Source: Kingdonia uniflora (taxonomy: Eukaryota; Streptophyta; Magnoliopsida; Ranunculales; Circaeasteraceae). From it: 64,000 bases of DNA. Under the pieces are notes generated by a model. The model was not told the origin of the DNA and did no database searches. It saw only the letters and a list, made by a program, of their open reading frames with translations. This document shows positions 44,334 through 56,383 of this stretch, piece after piece. The translations under genes were made by a program, and so were the position numbers. How positions within the stretch are numbered: position 1 is the stretch's first letter; each line of letters starts with the position of its first letter. Location of the stretch: positions 1,736,001-1,800,000 of the forward strand of contig JACGCM010000669.1 of the NCBI GenBank assembly GCA_014058105.1, read 5' to 3'.

Positions 44334-44975
44334 TTGAATCATATATTTTGTTTTACTTATCCTGAGCTGTATGTTTCACTTTTGAAAGGGTCTGAACCGA
44401 AAGAAGTGAATGCAACGAGTTTTGAATTTATCAATTTGAAACTATTTGATTTCGAAAACTATAAAATGATACTATATTTTTTATTTCATTACCCATCAGA
44501 CCCCTTATAAATAGAGTAGTTTATTTATAATTGATGTCCTAACTGTAAATTTAAATTTATAATATAAGGGTAGTGAGATATCGGAGACATGGCAATTTTA
44601 ATGGATTGTGCTGCTAGAGTAGTTGCTGCCTTCATTAAGTCGTTCTTGAACTGCCTTGAATCATATATTTTGTTTTCCTTATCCTGAGCTATATGTTTGA
44701 CTTTTGAAAGGGTCTGAATCAAAAGAAGTGAATAGAAGGAGTTTTGAATTTATCGATTCAAGACTATTCGATTTCAAAAACTATAAAACGATATTGTATT
44801 TTTTATTTACATACCCTTCAGACCCCCTATAAGTAGAGTAGTTTATTTATAAGTGATGCCCTAACTATAAATTTAAATTCATAATATAAGGGTAGTGAGA
44901 TTTTGGTGACATGACAATTTTAATGGATTGTGTTGTTGGAGTGGTGTTGCCTTCATTAAGTTATTCTGTCAGTTT
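44334..44975. repeat. Direct tandem duplication, about 322-bp unit, two copies
   Basis: TGAATCATATATTTTGTTTT opens a unit at 44334 and again at about 44656. The copies share GGGTCTGAA-C-AAAGAAGTGAAT, GAGTAGTTTATTTATAA and AATTTTAATGGATTGTG in the same order, with about 10% visible differences. It lies upstream of the transposase. Confidence 0.88.
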
Positions 44976-45002
44976 ATCCATGGATTATGTACAGCAGTGA
45001 TT

Positions 45003-46640
45003 GACGCCCCCCTCCAAGCCAACTCTGAAGCAGATTGGGAGTATGAAATGTTTTTTGCAGTTTCTCAAGAAGACATACGATATGACTTGGAAGAGGAACG
45101 ATGACTAACTCTCTTCGAGGAAGAAATTATGTAGTACACGAGGTGACCCATTTACATTGATTATAATAGTTCTGACGATTACGAATCTAACGATTTGTAT
45201 GATAGCTCTCGATATGACTAGGGACATTAGGCTCTTTAAATAATTATAATAGCATCTTTGAACTATTGTAGAATTCTCGAACCTACTTTTGAATAAATTT
45301 GTTTGGTTGTGCATACCCACCTTATTTTAATTATGGGGTTTTATTTTATTACATTCAGCCTTTTATTCATATTGAAAGATACTAGAACCACTTTGATTGA
45401 GTCTCAATTATCTTTGAACAAAACAATGTTGTTTCGTTTTCGTATAGCGAAAGATACTATCTTTCTGAACTTCCCTACCGAAACTTATTTAGAAATCGTA
45501 TTCGCCAATATTTTTTAGTTGTTTAACGTTAAAGAGTTTTCATGTGAGATTGATTTGAAATAAACAGGTTCCATATTATTCTTTAGGATGTGAAATTTTG
45601 ATACAGAGATGTACTCCCCGTTATTGGGGAAGGCTCGTCCGTCCCAAACTTTTAAGGCATGCCTATCCAAGCCGGTGCTGTATAAACTTTTAAAGGTGCC
45701 GAAGCTTATGTTGTCCCCCTTGAAGTGATGGTTTCTTATGTTGGGAAGCAGTTTAAATCCATTGCCACTGTCGAGTCATATTATGCGCGTTACACGCGAA
45801 GCATGGGCTTCTCGATAAAGATGAGAACTTTGGAGAAGCTGCTTCGTTTAAATTTTATTGGTAGGGTGGGTTTTGCCTGTATGAATCAAGGTGTATCAAA
45901 GAAGAACAAGGGCGAGGAACTCGATACTAATCAAGAGTAGGGAATCAACGATCGTTTGAGAGAAGCGGCTGTAGGGCGGGCATGAATATAAATTGGTAGA
46001 AGATATATGAGGTGTATGACATCACTACTTTTTCTGGCGTGCATAATCATTCCCTTGTATCCTGTCATAATTGACACAAGATGAAATTAAATCGTAATTT
46101 CCCAGAGGCGACAAAGTATCTTACCGAATTATTTTAGCTCCATAACATTTTAGTGGATAAGGTGCCAACATTGTTGCCTGAACATACTTTTGACAAGAGG
46201 GCTTGTTATAGCCACACACGTAATAACAACTTGAGGCAGATTAAGGTTTGGGATGCCCAATCAGTTTTGGACTTCTACAAGACAAAATAAATGTAGAACC
46301 CCATGTTTTACTTTGATGTACAATTGGATGAGGACAACCGTGTACAAAACTTCTTCTGGATAGATGCCCTTTCTAGGATGGTATACAAACAATTTGGTGA
46401 TGTTATGACATTTGATACCACATACAAGACAAACAAGTACAAGATGCCCTTTGCACCTTTCATAGGGGTCAACCACCGCTACCAAACCATTTAGCTTGGA
46501 TGTGCCCTCCTCAGACATAACGGTCTTTTACTTGACTATTTAATACGCAGTTTAATGTAGTTGGTAACAAGCACCATCATGCAATTATCACTGACCAAGA
46601 TTTGGCCATGGGTGCCGCAAATCCCAAGGTACTATTAACC
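45003..46640 (+). pseudogene. FAR1-type MULE transposase, N-terminal and catalytic start
   Basis: Acidic start (ANSEADWEYEMFFAVSQED). The FAR1 DNA-binding-like region is at 45690-45900 (VGKQFKSIATVESYYARY, then GFSIKMRT). The MULE core begins near 46200 (QSVLDFYK) and shows FDVQLDEDNRVQNFFW, MVYKQFGDVMTFDTTYKTNK with the first catalytic Asp, then IITDQDLAMGAA (46590-46625) with the second. Stops at 45938, 46288 and 46492 and at least two frameshifts make it non-functional. Plant FAR1/FHY3 regulators derive from such transposases. This copy has neighbours and decay expected of a transposon. Confidence 0.88.
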
Positions 46641-47066
46641 TGGTATATTTTTTAATTAAACTTCCTTATTTAGAGAAAAACTTGTGTTTTATTTTATATT
46701 TTCCTATTCAAGGTGAAAGGGATAAAAGTAGCATGGGTTGCTATTGTTTAAGAATGATCGTGACCAAAACTGTAGGAGTTTCTAAAGATGAGATGCCAAA
46801 ATAGTCATGTCTCGATTTACATTTTTAAAACTTTGGCCTAGCTTGCAGAAATTATGTGTGTTGATAATGTTTTGGATGACCAATTTTGAAAGTTGCACTA
46901 TTTCAGAAAAGAGATATCGGTATTATAATGTTTCAGAATTTTCATTCCGAAAGCATGACTCCAATAGTTTTTTGTCCAGTTCAATTAAATATATTGCCAA
47001 AAATCCTTACTTGTTTCCACCTTCAAAGATCAGAACACTAAACTCTTATTAAATTTGTTTTATAGG
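46641..47066. other. Intron-like segment in the MULE transposase
   Basis: Separates PKVLLTW from the VFSDTEHRLCLWH block. Ends TTTTATAG before GTATTCTCGG. AT-rich with TTTCAGAA and CCGAAAGC words. A plus-strand open frame inside it (46807-47052) shows no transposase similarity. Confidence 0.5.
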
Positions 47067-48745
47067 TATTCTCGGATACAGAGCACAGGCTTTGTTTGTG
47101 GCACATCTTGCACAAGTTTGCTGAGAAATAAAATCATGTGTACAAAGAAGATTCAAAGTTCAAGAAAGACTTGCACTATATCATCTACGACACCTATCAC
47201 CTAAATTAGTTTGCTACGAAGTGGCATTCTTTGATTGTAGAGCACAACTTGGAGAACAACTTTTTGTTGAATACATTGTTTGGGATTAGGGAGAGATGGG
47301 TGTTACTGTGGAACAAGAGGGGGGGGGGCAATTCTTTGCAGGCCAGAGTATGACTAGCCAAACCGAGGGCACGAACCACATGTTTAATAATTAGTTGAAC
47401 GAGAAGACGATTTTGCACATATTGTTCACGAGGTATGAAGCTGCCTTGGACGAAGTGTACAAAAAGGAGGGCGATGAGGATTTTTACTCTAAGCACAAGT
47501 TTTGTCAAGTAAACCCACATTATTTTTCTCTTGGAGGCAGTAAAGTTGCACACCCAGACAATGTTGAATAGGTTGGAACTTGTGTGGAATTAGGTTATTC
47601 ACTTCATAATATCATATGTGACGATTAAGGAAAATGTTGTTACATTAATTGTAACATGTTACATAGGTAGGGTTGAGAAGCACGAAGTTGAATTCCACAC
47701 CGAACTGAATACGACAAGTTGTGGGCGCCAATTGATAGAGTAGTTGGGGATCCTTTGTGGTCACATTATGAAGGTGTTCCAACTGTACAATAATGTCAAG
47801 ATTCCTTAACATTCCATTTTAAAAAGATGGACAGTCGGGGAAAACGGCTACCCAGTGGGGTTGGATGAGGGGGGAGCATTTGCATAGGAGCTATTAAAGA
47901 AGTCGCTGTGGTGTAGCCACCTGTTGATTAAGGTCTTAAAATTGTTTAAGGCAGTATTGAAGGATGTGGAAAAATTTGAATTTGCCTTTTCAAAGTTAAA
48001 AGAGATTGAAGACTATTTGCACGAATACGAGATTGCGAAGGAGTTGCAGCCCACACCTAAACCACAACAACAACAACAACAACAATTACAACAATAAACT
48101 AATGCTAAGGAGGAATGGCAATCTCTTATTGGTGAACTATCCCACCCCGCGGTGGCGAAACAATCACAACCTACTTTTGGGTAATACTCATAACCTAATG
48201 CTGGTGAACAATCACTTCCGAATATTGTAGATCAATTGCCTATCATGGACCCCAAGGTGGCACAAACTGAAGGTCATCATAACAAGGAGGATCACAGGAA
48301 GAAGAGTCGGAGGCAGATAGGTGATTTGGAAAAAAAAGAGGAAGAGTAAAAAAATGTGCAGAGGGTGCCACACCAAGTAATACCACGATAAACGCAATTA
48401 TCCTACTATGAAGACATCTGAGTCAGGAAGTAAGTTGTAGAAATTATGATTTTTGTTCCTTTTCCTTGTGTATATCCTCTAGTCTAAACTAGTAACTAGT
48501 TGGTGGGCATTTATTGCCAGCTACTTCTGTAGTTTCAAATTTTTACATCTAAAATTCTATCAAATTCGGCAGTACGTATTTCAAAACTGGCTAATTTCTT
48601 TAACTTCTGCTCCAAATGATTATTTATCCATCTTCTTTTTTGGTAGGTGAAAAGAAACATGAGGAAGAAGAAGAACAGGAGGAATAACAGGAAGAAGAGG
48701 AGGAGGAGGAGGTTATTGATGAAGATAACAATGATCCGTAAAAAG
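47067..48745 (+). pseudogene. FAR1-type MULE transposase, C-terminal part
   Basis: VFSDTEHRLCLWHILHKFAE then DLHYIIYDTYH and WHSLIVEHNLENN, the usual transposase C-terminal core. A SWIM-type zinc finger remnant follows near 47710-47785 (TSCGRQLIE, then GILCGHIMKVF), with one Cys of the CxC pair lost. Next VKIP-HSILKRWTVGENGYP, a Gln run coded by (CAA)n at 48065-48087, and a zinc-knuckle-like CRGCHTK-YHDKRNYP (about 48358-48405). The tail is Glu-rich and ends near 48743. Stops throughout. Confidence 0.85.
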
Positions 48746-49353
48746 AAACGGATAAGTCATTTTGGGTCGCGACAGTTGACGTGGACTTTTTGTTTTACAT
48801 GTTTTATGTAATTTTACGTTTATGTCATTTTGGGATGTACTTTGTATTCGACTTAATCTACTAGATTTTATCGAGAACCTTATTGATCCAATATTGTGTT
48901 GTATCTCCATGATTTCACGATAATAGAATTGGATATCATGTTAGGTCTTTTGAACTTTATATTTGTTGTTTGGGATGTAATTGTATTGGCTTTAATTTAT
49001 TAAACTGGAATGACCCTATTGCTATAATTTTGTACTGTATGTCAGTCAATGTTAAAGAAGGGAAATTATATATCCAAAACATAATACTTTCGAAAAAGAT
49101 ATGCCAAAATTGTATACTTTCGGTAAGGATATATCAAAACATTAATAACTAAGGAACTGTTGTTTCAATGGTTAATGTTTTTCTTGAAGCCCAAAAATAA
49201 TTTATCCAATGATAACATCCCAATGCTAAAACATACAAAATATAAGCCACTTAGACATATATACATCACAATCATAAGGTTATATAATGTGTTAAAATAT
49301 CAGAAATAGTAGTTAAGGTTTTGCCTTAAGACAAATAATTAGTTACTCTGTAA
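48746..49353. other. Spacer between converging MULE and PMD genes
   Basis: AT-rich 3' regions of both genes. A repeated CATAATACTTTCG-AAAGATAT-CCAAAA and TATACTTTCGGTAAGGATATATC pair occurs at 49079-49140. No gene seen. Confidence 0.45.
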
Positions 49354-49543
49354 TTAGTGTTGAACGATGTCGTTCAAAATGTAGTTGTTACCCCTACCTG
49401 TATCCAAAAAATACTTTTTGAACTTTCCCATCTTTGCCAACCAATCCTTTGGCCACATCGCATCAATGTCTTCAACCTTAATTTTTGAGTAGACCCTCGA
49501 TACAGCTGAAATGGGTGGCAAGGGCGCATATTTCTTGAGGATC
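49354..49543 (-). pseudogene. PMD gene, last coding part
   Basis: On the minus strand, open to a TAA at 49354 with AVSRVYSKIKVEDIDAMW, PKDWLAKMGKFKKYF and NNYILNDIVQH. It joins in frame with 54163 onward once the CACTA element and one copy of its 3-bp duplication are disregarded. The domain is not recognised. It is the C-terminus of the gene whose N-terminal part carries the plant mobile domain. Confidence 0.7.
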
Positions 49544-49759
49544 CACTATAAGACAAAGTACTTTTAATAGCATAAATTTTATAGCATATATATTGAATGT
49601 TATTAAAAATTAACATTTATAGCATATTTTACAAGAATGTTATCGTAGCCTATTTTTTCCTCACTAAAATCATGTTTACAATGGGGGAACCAATAATGGC
49701 TACTTTTAACAGCTTTTGTGATTGCTATAATAGACATTTAAGAAAGCCATTGTTATTCA

Positions 49760-52335
49760 CGTCTAAAGCAAATCCTTCCATATCTCACTGTTCTACACTC
49801 TCTACACGTCTTCTCTCAACCACAACACTCTCCTCCCTCGATTTCTTCAAAACCATGCCTATACCATAATCACTTCCTCTATCGCATCTTTAAAAGCCTA
49901 ATTAAGTCGGTCTCTCTCTCTTTCAATTGTGGTATTGTTTGCATTTTGATTTGGGTGAGCCAGTTCTGAAATATAATCTAGCAAACCCAATTCTAAATTA
50001 TAATCAAGAAAATTCTGCTTTGATTTTTTTTAGGTCTATTACATAATCAAGCATACCCAATTCGAAAATTAATATGGCATTCTTACGGAATCAAGCATAC
50101 CAAATTCTGATTTGATTTTTGTCAGGGTTTTGTTTGTTGTGTCGGTAATGCATCCCCTTTTTCTCTAAATTTATGGTTTGATCTCATGTTTTGTTTAGGC
50201 TATGCAATTGTGGAATAGTAGTTTTCAAAAAAATTTAAAGTTGATTCTCTATTACTTGTGTTTATACCAAAATCATTTACTTCAAGGGCTCAAATCAGAA
50301 TGTAAATTTAACACCAATCCTCCAAATTATTCTATAATTGTATCAATTACTACTATTGTTATATTTGAGTTTTTTGGCTACAAAATCTATCTATACTATT
50401 AAGGGGTTCTATGCACATAAGGTTCATGCTTATTATTTATGAAATTCAAATGGCTATTTGAGATCCATGAGGTAGACTCTCATCCCATGTGTCCTTGACC
50501 TGATTTTTAAGTTTAAATTATGTAAAGTTACTTGTCATGAATACTGTGATAATAACAAAGAAAGTAGGGAGAATGAGGGTAAAGCTAAATCACACTCACA
50601 TACTGACCTCATTTAGCATTTCCCATTCCATAATAACTTAACCACATGTAGCATCAAGTACAATAAATTAGTCTAACTCAATACAATTAGTCTTTAATCT
50701 TGCTCTAACCAAATTTGCACAATAGACATAGAGCTACAATTAGGAAAATATTAAACTTTTATTATATGGATCGAAACTATAAATATTTTCAAGTAATATG
50801 TCCTGACTTGGACTACATTATACGATCAAAATAAGATTCTAATTCATGATAATCTGAGAATTTTAACTATGAGGACATAATTTGTTTCGTACCGACTTAG
50901 TTTTATGTTGGTAAGGGGCTTACATGGAGGCATGAATTGTGGCGTTCGATAAATAAGTTAGAGTTATTCAGATACCCCCTCGTTAATAAATTATAGTTGG
51001 ATTATATCCTAAGTTACATTTCATTTTAGATTTACTTGTGGATAAGACTCCATTAACTAGCCATTTAAGGATACCTAATGCTTCTGGCCCGTTTGTGGAC
51101 ATAGCTTAATCCACTATTGGCTCCAGAACCTAATACCTGATATTCAGCTATAGCCTCTTGAAATGATTTCACACCTGAAGGGTATGTAACCATGACTCTA
51201 TCTGTCTTCCCATCACAAAGAAGCACCTATGGCAATCCAAAGTGCTTACATGAGATTATTTTTAATTTTTTCATAATGTGAACCATTAAGGTTGTACAAT
51301 TACTAGCGGGTTCAAAAAAATGTGTTGTTCCCCCATGGGTCAAAAATCCAGAATATTTTCACACCACATATCTCGGTAAAAACTGATATATTTAACTACA
51401 ACTGAACCATCCATTTATGAAGCATTGGAACTTCAGTTCTATAATTTACTCATTAGGGAGGTTGAAGGGGACCTCACCTATGGTTGGTTTAACGATAAGG
51501 GTGAAGGCTGAGACTATTTGCTAAAAGGACAACATTTAAGGCTACTTGCCCAAGAGTTAAAATGGTTGGTGCCAAAATAATTAGAAGTATCCTGAAAAAC
51601 TTTGGGCACTATCAAATCCAAACGACCTCATAAAAATGCTTTTACTGCTTATTGGCAGCTCGAAAAATTCAAAGAATAGAAAATTGCTTTAAAAAGAAAC
51701 TTAAGTTTGCATCCCCACCCCCCTCTATTCTATTTAGGGAAGCAACTAAAGTGGAGACATAGCTTCTAAAGTTTCATTATCTATAGATCAAGGGGAAAAG
51801 AATTGTAGAGTTTACCAGTTTGAGACCCTCCTTATTACCACAACATAATGTTGTAGCTGCCAGGGCATCCATGGATGTTACTAATTCTAGTTGAAAGTAA
51901 TTTTACAAATGATAATGGCATAGAAATATTTAATTTTCTGCTTGAAAGTGTTAAATCAAATACACCCTTTTAGCTGTTTCTAGAGTAAATTTGAAGCAAA
52001 TGAGAATGAGGTCGTTAGATGGCCTAGAAACTCGACGTAATCTTACTCCTTAAAGACTATCCTTTATAGATCTGTGTGATATCTTTATTGACTTCTTGTA
52101 GAAATTTAACAATCGCCTTATGGCTTTGATTCATCTTAGGAAGAGTTAAGACTAAGTCTAGTATATGATTAAGTCTCCTAGATCTTTATATTTGATCTCC
52201 TGTAATATGTATAAATATCCCTTCTGTTATGGGATCAATTAGATTGCATCAATATAGATATTTGCTCTATTTTAGTGAAGTAAGAAAGATTTGAATGATA
52301 CTTTTTTCTCTAGTAGTCAGAACAAGGATATCAAG
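49760..52335. other. CACTA interior without a recognised gene
   Basis: Contains a CT-rich leader-like stretch (49795-49950) with GTATTGTTTG donor-like wording. The line AATTCTAAATTATAATCAAG and variants repeats at 49970-50110. A minus-strand open stretch at about 51255-51080 (VLLCDGKTDRVMVTYPSG, then EAIAEYQVLGSGA) looks coding but I cannot name it. It may be another captured fragment. Confidence 0.35.
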
Positions 52336-52659
52336 ATGGCAACAGTGACAGTTTCTCACTTCATATCAAGTACCTCACATGTCCATTATGGAATATTTAG
52401 GTCAGAATCGAACGTGTCAACGCAAATTGGATTAAAAAGTATGAGTCATAATGGGTTAAGATAAACTCTGAACAAGGCTAATTTGTTACAATTGAAAAAA
52501 AATTCACGAGCATTTGCCAGACAAGCAAGGAAGTATGGATTTAAAACTTAAAGCGCAGGGGTGGGATGAACTTGGTATTCATGGGGGCAGAGGTGGACCC
52601 GTGGAGCAAAACCGAAGGACTTGGTGATGTTCTTAGAGGGTCAAAGTTTAGGAGATTTG
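52336..52659 (+). pseudogene. Captured first coding exon of granule-bound starch synthase I
   Basis: Begins MATVTVSHFISSTSHVHYG with the ATG at 52336, the plastid transit peptide start of eudicot GBSSI. It continues SHNGLR, a stop, LNKANLLQL and FARQARK. After a frameshift near 52560 comes [20 protein letters not shown] with GDVLRG, the start of the mature enzyme. The family motif K-T-G-G-L has Glu for the first Gly, so the ADP-glucose-binding lysine motif is altered. The similarity ends at 52659. The enzyme makes amylose in plastids; this piece cannot. It lies wholly inside the CACTA element. Confidence 0.85.
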
Positions 52660-53734
52660 CAGGGTTCATAGATAACTCATTCACTCTCTCAATAAAATTA
52701 TAACGTGAGAACAAAGTGATTTCTTGTAAATACTATTATTAGTTTTTTCAAATATTTCTCATTTCTTTAACTTGCCATTTTACAGGCACAAAGTGTATTG
52801 GAGGTACGAAGTATAATAGATGATGAAGTATTACAGACACAAACGTCTACCCCCCAAGTAAATCCTTTTCTTTTAGGGAAAAACTTTCTTTTTTGTTAGA
52901 TAATTGAAAATAAAATTAAAGAGGAGGACTAGAGCTAGCCTTGCCTAGTAACACATCTTCTAATATAATCAATACGAAGCTTCTCCATGAAATATCTAGC
53001 CCAGATTTCCCTAGAGAGAGACCACTGTCTGCAACAAAATTGGTTTCTTGCCATATATATATGACTGAACCTTATTGAAATGATTTAATAAACTAATAAG
53101 TTCCATTGAGTACTGGATATCCATGAAATTTTCTTTTTATTTTAAATGATTGAATTGATGTTGTTAAATATGAAACTACGTACCCATAGTTTTTTCTACC
53201 CTCTATGAATAGCTTGTTATACTCCAGATATGATTGCTCGATATCTGCTATATAGTTTGTTGTATTGCCCATTGATGTACTACATGTTCCCAAAACTACT
53301 CTTGTTCTATCTCTGTAGATTATACCATATTTATACATGATAGTAGACCCTTAGTTAACTGATCTTTGTATAAGAAATATTATAGCTAGATTCATGATTG
53401 GTTTTTATTTTTGGATTAGATATGTTATGATTGTTTTATTATTTATAATTTAATTTGCTTATACTCTTTTTCGTACCTTTTATGTAGTTTATGAAGATGA
53501 CGTCGCAGTTGAAAATGACTTCCTACCGTGTTTGGCCTTTGTACATAGATAAGATGATATTTTCTTTTATTGAAGTTTATGTTTTTATCTTTCTTCTTTT
53601 TTGTGGAAGACCTTAATATGATGATTATAAGATCACCTTTTATTGTATCAGAATCCTTTTTGCAGTATAGCATATGACTTCTATTTATTTGATGAAATGC
53701 TAATTTCTTTTTTGTAATTTAGAAAGTATTGATG
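52660..53734. other. CACTA interior, right part
   Basis: AT-rich. Two minus-strand open frames (53338-53093 and 53673-53443) show no recognised domain. I see nothing firm. Confidence 0.35.
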
Positions 53735-54159
53735 ATAGCGTTTATTGAGCATTGTAACTGGGCAAAGATAGCATTTAAAGATGTTATGTTAACATTCAAG
53801 AAATCATAGCTTTCGATAAAATGCTATGGTACATGCAACAATAGCCTTAAAAAAATGTTATGGGAAAATTGAAGAGAATAGATAGTGTTTACTATCCGCT
53901 ATGTCATGTAAATAAAGACTTTGCATGAATGCTATGGTAGGCACAAAATATAGTATTATGGATTTGATATGTGAAAAAGAAATGACAGCGGGGAAAACAC
54001 ATTATAGAAAGTCAACTCTGGCATTCTCTAAGCACCATTTAAAACAAATTGATAACGTTCCTCAAATGTTATTATTTAATAGCATTCAGAAAACAGCTAT
54101 TGTAAAAAGGATAGCATTGCATAATATATCGCTTGAAAAAAGTTATGGTAGGTTATAAT

Positions 54160-56029
54160 ATCATACTTCTAACGCTGTCAATTCCTAATTTTCTTGCATT
54201 AACCAACCTCATGTGGTGCGAGCGTCCCTAACCTCCTAAAGTGGACATCCTAATAATGATGTGGTTGTCGCAGGCCAAAATTGATCTCCAATAAGCTTCT
54301 CTTGGGTCCCCATCTATGCTGGGGAAGCTCACCTTATCAAAAATTATGGATAGAAATGTCAGCGCCATGTGTGGGGTTAGGAAGCACATAACGCGTTGGT
54401 AATGGGTAGAAAATTCATGCCTCAAGTATGGAAACTCCCCCTCCTAGTTAACGTAGCTTAGGTTAAAAATACATTTGTCGCAGTTGCGAATCCCCTACTC
54501 AGTGGAATTGGCATGCTTTTTTTTTTGCCCATTGAAAAACTTCTTCCAATAATTTAAGTACCTATGCCCCTTCACTAGTTTCAAGATATCTAATTTTTCT
54601 TGGATATAATGGGATTGATTTTCAGCACACTAGTACAAGGAGTTTCCATCATCTTGCACCACTTTTACACCCTTTGGAACTAGCCAATCCAGCAGCGGCG
54701 GGAAGAAACCACTTTTCATGGTGCCAAACCTTACCCCCCTCACCTTCCTTTCTTTAATGGAGGCTTTAGCTCCCTCTATCACTATGGCAACATCTTCAAC
54801 AGTTAAACACAATTTCTCTCCATATTTCTTGTCTGACCCTTCTATCATACATTTGACAACTTCCAAATGCATCATTTCATACTTTACCCGTGTTGGTTAT
54901 CCCTCATAAACTGGCTTAAGGACATTCAAAGCCACCCATAAATCTTTTTCCCATTTGATCTGATACAGTTTGTGGAAAAAATGCCAGTAAGGGTCGATAT
55001 TCAGTTCTTCAAAATTTTATTTACATGATACCAAAACTATCCCAGTTTTGCAAAGGGTCTAGCAAAACAATCCCGTTTCGGTACAGTAATACTGAAACCA
55101 GATAGTTTCAATTTGTAACCCCAAAAATCAACAAAGTTTTGAAATACAGCTACCGATACTACTAAAGGTTTAGAACAATACAAAAAATGATAACTTATTG
55201 TTATGGTACTGAAGTTTTTGAAACTATTATATAACTGTAACTTTGAGGGAAACTTACAAATTTCTGTATCTTATCGTAAACCTCAAGATACTTCTTATTT
55301 AGATGTCTTACACGAGATTCCTATAATTCCAAACAACTTGAATTTAGGAAATTCTATTCAATTTTTATTACTAATTGAGTAAGCGATAAATTATCACTCA
55401 TTTCGCAAGTTCTTCTTTTTGTTCCCCTATTTGGAGGCTTAAGAATTAAACCTATATTTGAAACATTCATTATAGGTTCTCAATGGAAAACGAAAGATGT
55501 GTTTGCCTACAATTTTGAAAGGGTAATGTTTTACCTATGTTTCTTTAGCTCCGAATTAGCTTTCATCGACTTTAATCTTCCCCTTAAGGTCTTCCATCTC
55601 CATCAACAACTTCGTATTTTTAATTTTCTACACTCATAAAACATTATATAGCGTTGGGTTAGTGAATGCCCGCTAGGATTTTGATTGTATTTTTTTTGGT
55701 ATAGTATTTTGGCGGAGGGCAACACACAAAGTTGAGGACGGGATACGTCAGTTTTAAAACTATGAACACAACCACATTTTAATAGATTCATATTTTCGAT
55801 TCTAAATTTTATGGGATAACATCCTCGCGCGTAGGGTTTAGGAATCCAATACCAAGAAGTAATGCTTTACAAACAAAATAAAATGGAATTCAATAGTTTT
55901 AATCAAACAGTTAGAAACCTTCAAATATTTTAATATCACAGAATGCGAAGCAAAAATCAAACAAATGTTAGTTGTTTCAGTCAAATAGATTAACCAGTTC
56001 ATAAGGTGGGACTCACAAGGGATCTAGTA
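54160..56029 (-). pseudogene. PMD gene, C-terminal half upstream of the CACTA element
   Basis: The minus strand has exon-like blocks. At 54875-54630: MMHLEVVKCMIEGSDKKYGE, SIKERKVRGVRFGTMKSGFF and DWLVPKGVKVVQDDGNSLY. At 54425-54165: FLTPHMALTFLSIIFDKVSF, DGDPREAYWRSILACDNHII and MRLVNARKLGIDSV. Between 54880 and 55560, and further right, are AT-rich intron-like stretches with TTTCGG, GGTTTTGAAA and AGTTTC words. No known domain is identified here. Few stops interrupt the blocks. Confidence 0.55.
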
Positions 56030-56383
56030 TCAAACGTCACATCCGTGGAGTTTGCCTTCATTTTCTCTAGCTGTAATTCTCTTTCCTTCAGTACTTCCTT
56101 TACATCTTGCAGTTCTTTCACTAAGCTCTCCCTCACGCGATACTAAAGATTCCCTTTCATCATCACCACCCAAACCAACTTGCTTCCTCCTGAACTCTTC
56201 AATTTCTTGTAATACCACTTTCCTTTCAGGTTTCAGCTTCTGCTTCTCTACCAATGTCTTCTTTAACTCTTCCTCCAAAAGAAGCTTGGTAGCTACCTCT
56301 ACCTCCAATCTTTCCTTGTAACCACTTAGTCCTCCAACCTGGGTTTCAGAAAATATTGAGAACAATTTAGCATTTAAAATCAC
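56030..56383 (-). pseudogene. PMD gene, coiled-coil exon
   Basis: A 117-residue minus-strand frame rich in E, K, L and R: LEVEVATKLLLEEELKKTLV, KPERKVVLQEIEEFRRKQVG, then GELSERTARCKGSTEGKR. Heptad pattern predicts a coiled coil. It follows another helical block on the minus strand at about 56950-56815 (RELDSMKFEFTRYKEKEIKL). Confidence 0.6.

Larger units (their letters stand above)
49544..54159. mobile_element. CACTA-type element, 4.6 kb, inserted in the PMD gene
   Basis: Left end CACTATAAGACAAAG; right end decayed (GGTTATAAT). Flanks ATC (49541-49543) and ATC (54160-54162) form a 3-bp duplication. Subterminal words ATAGCAT and ATGCTAT repeat at 49570-49740 and 53735-54150. The PMD reading frame is continuous across the site when the element is ignored. 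No transposase is recognised inside, so it is probably non-autonomous. It carries a starch-synthase exon. Confidence 0.72.

Noticed and set aside
46807..47052. Plus-strand ORF of 81 residues as transposase part
   Set aside because: No FAR1 similarity, and it falls between conserved blocks with splice-like borders, so intron is more likely.
51415..51450. Enolase-like IYEALEL peptide
   Set aside because: Seven residues only, with no further enolase similarity around it.
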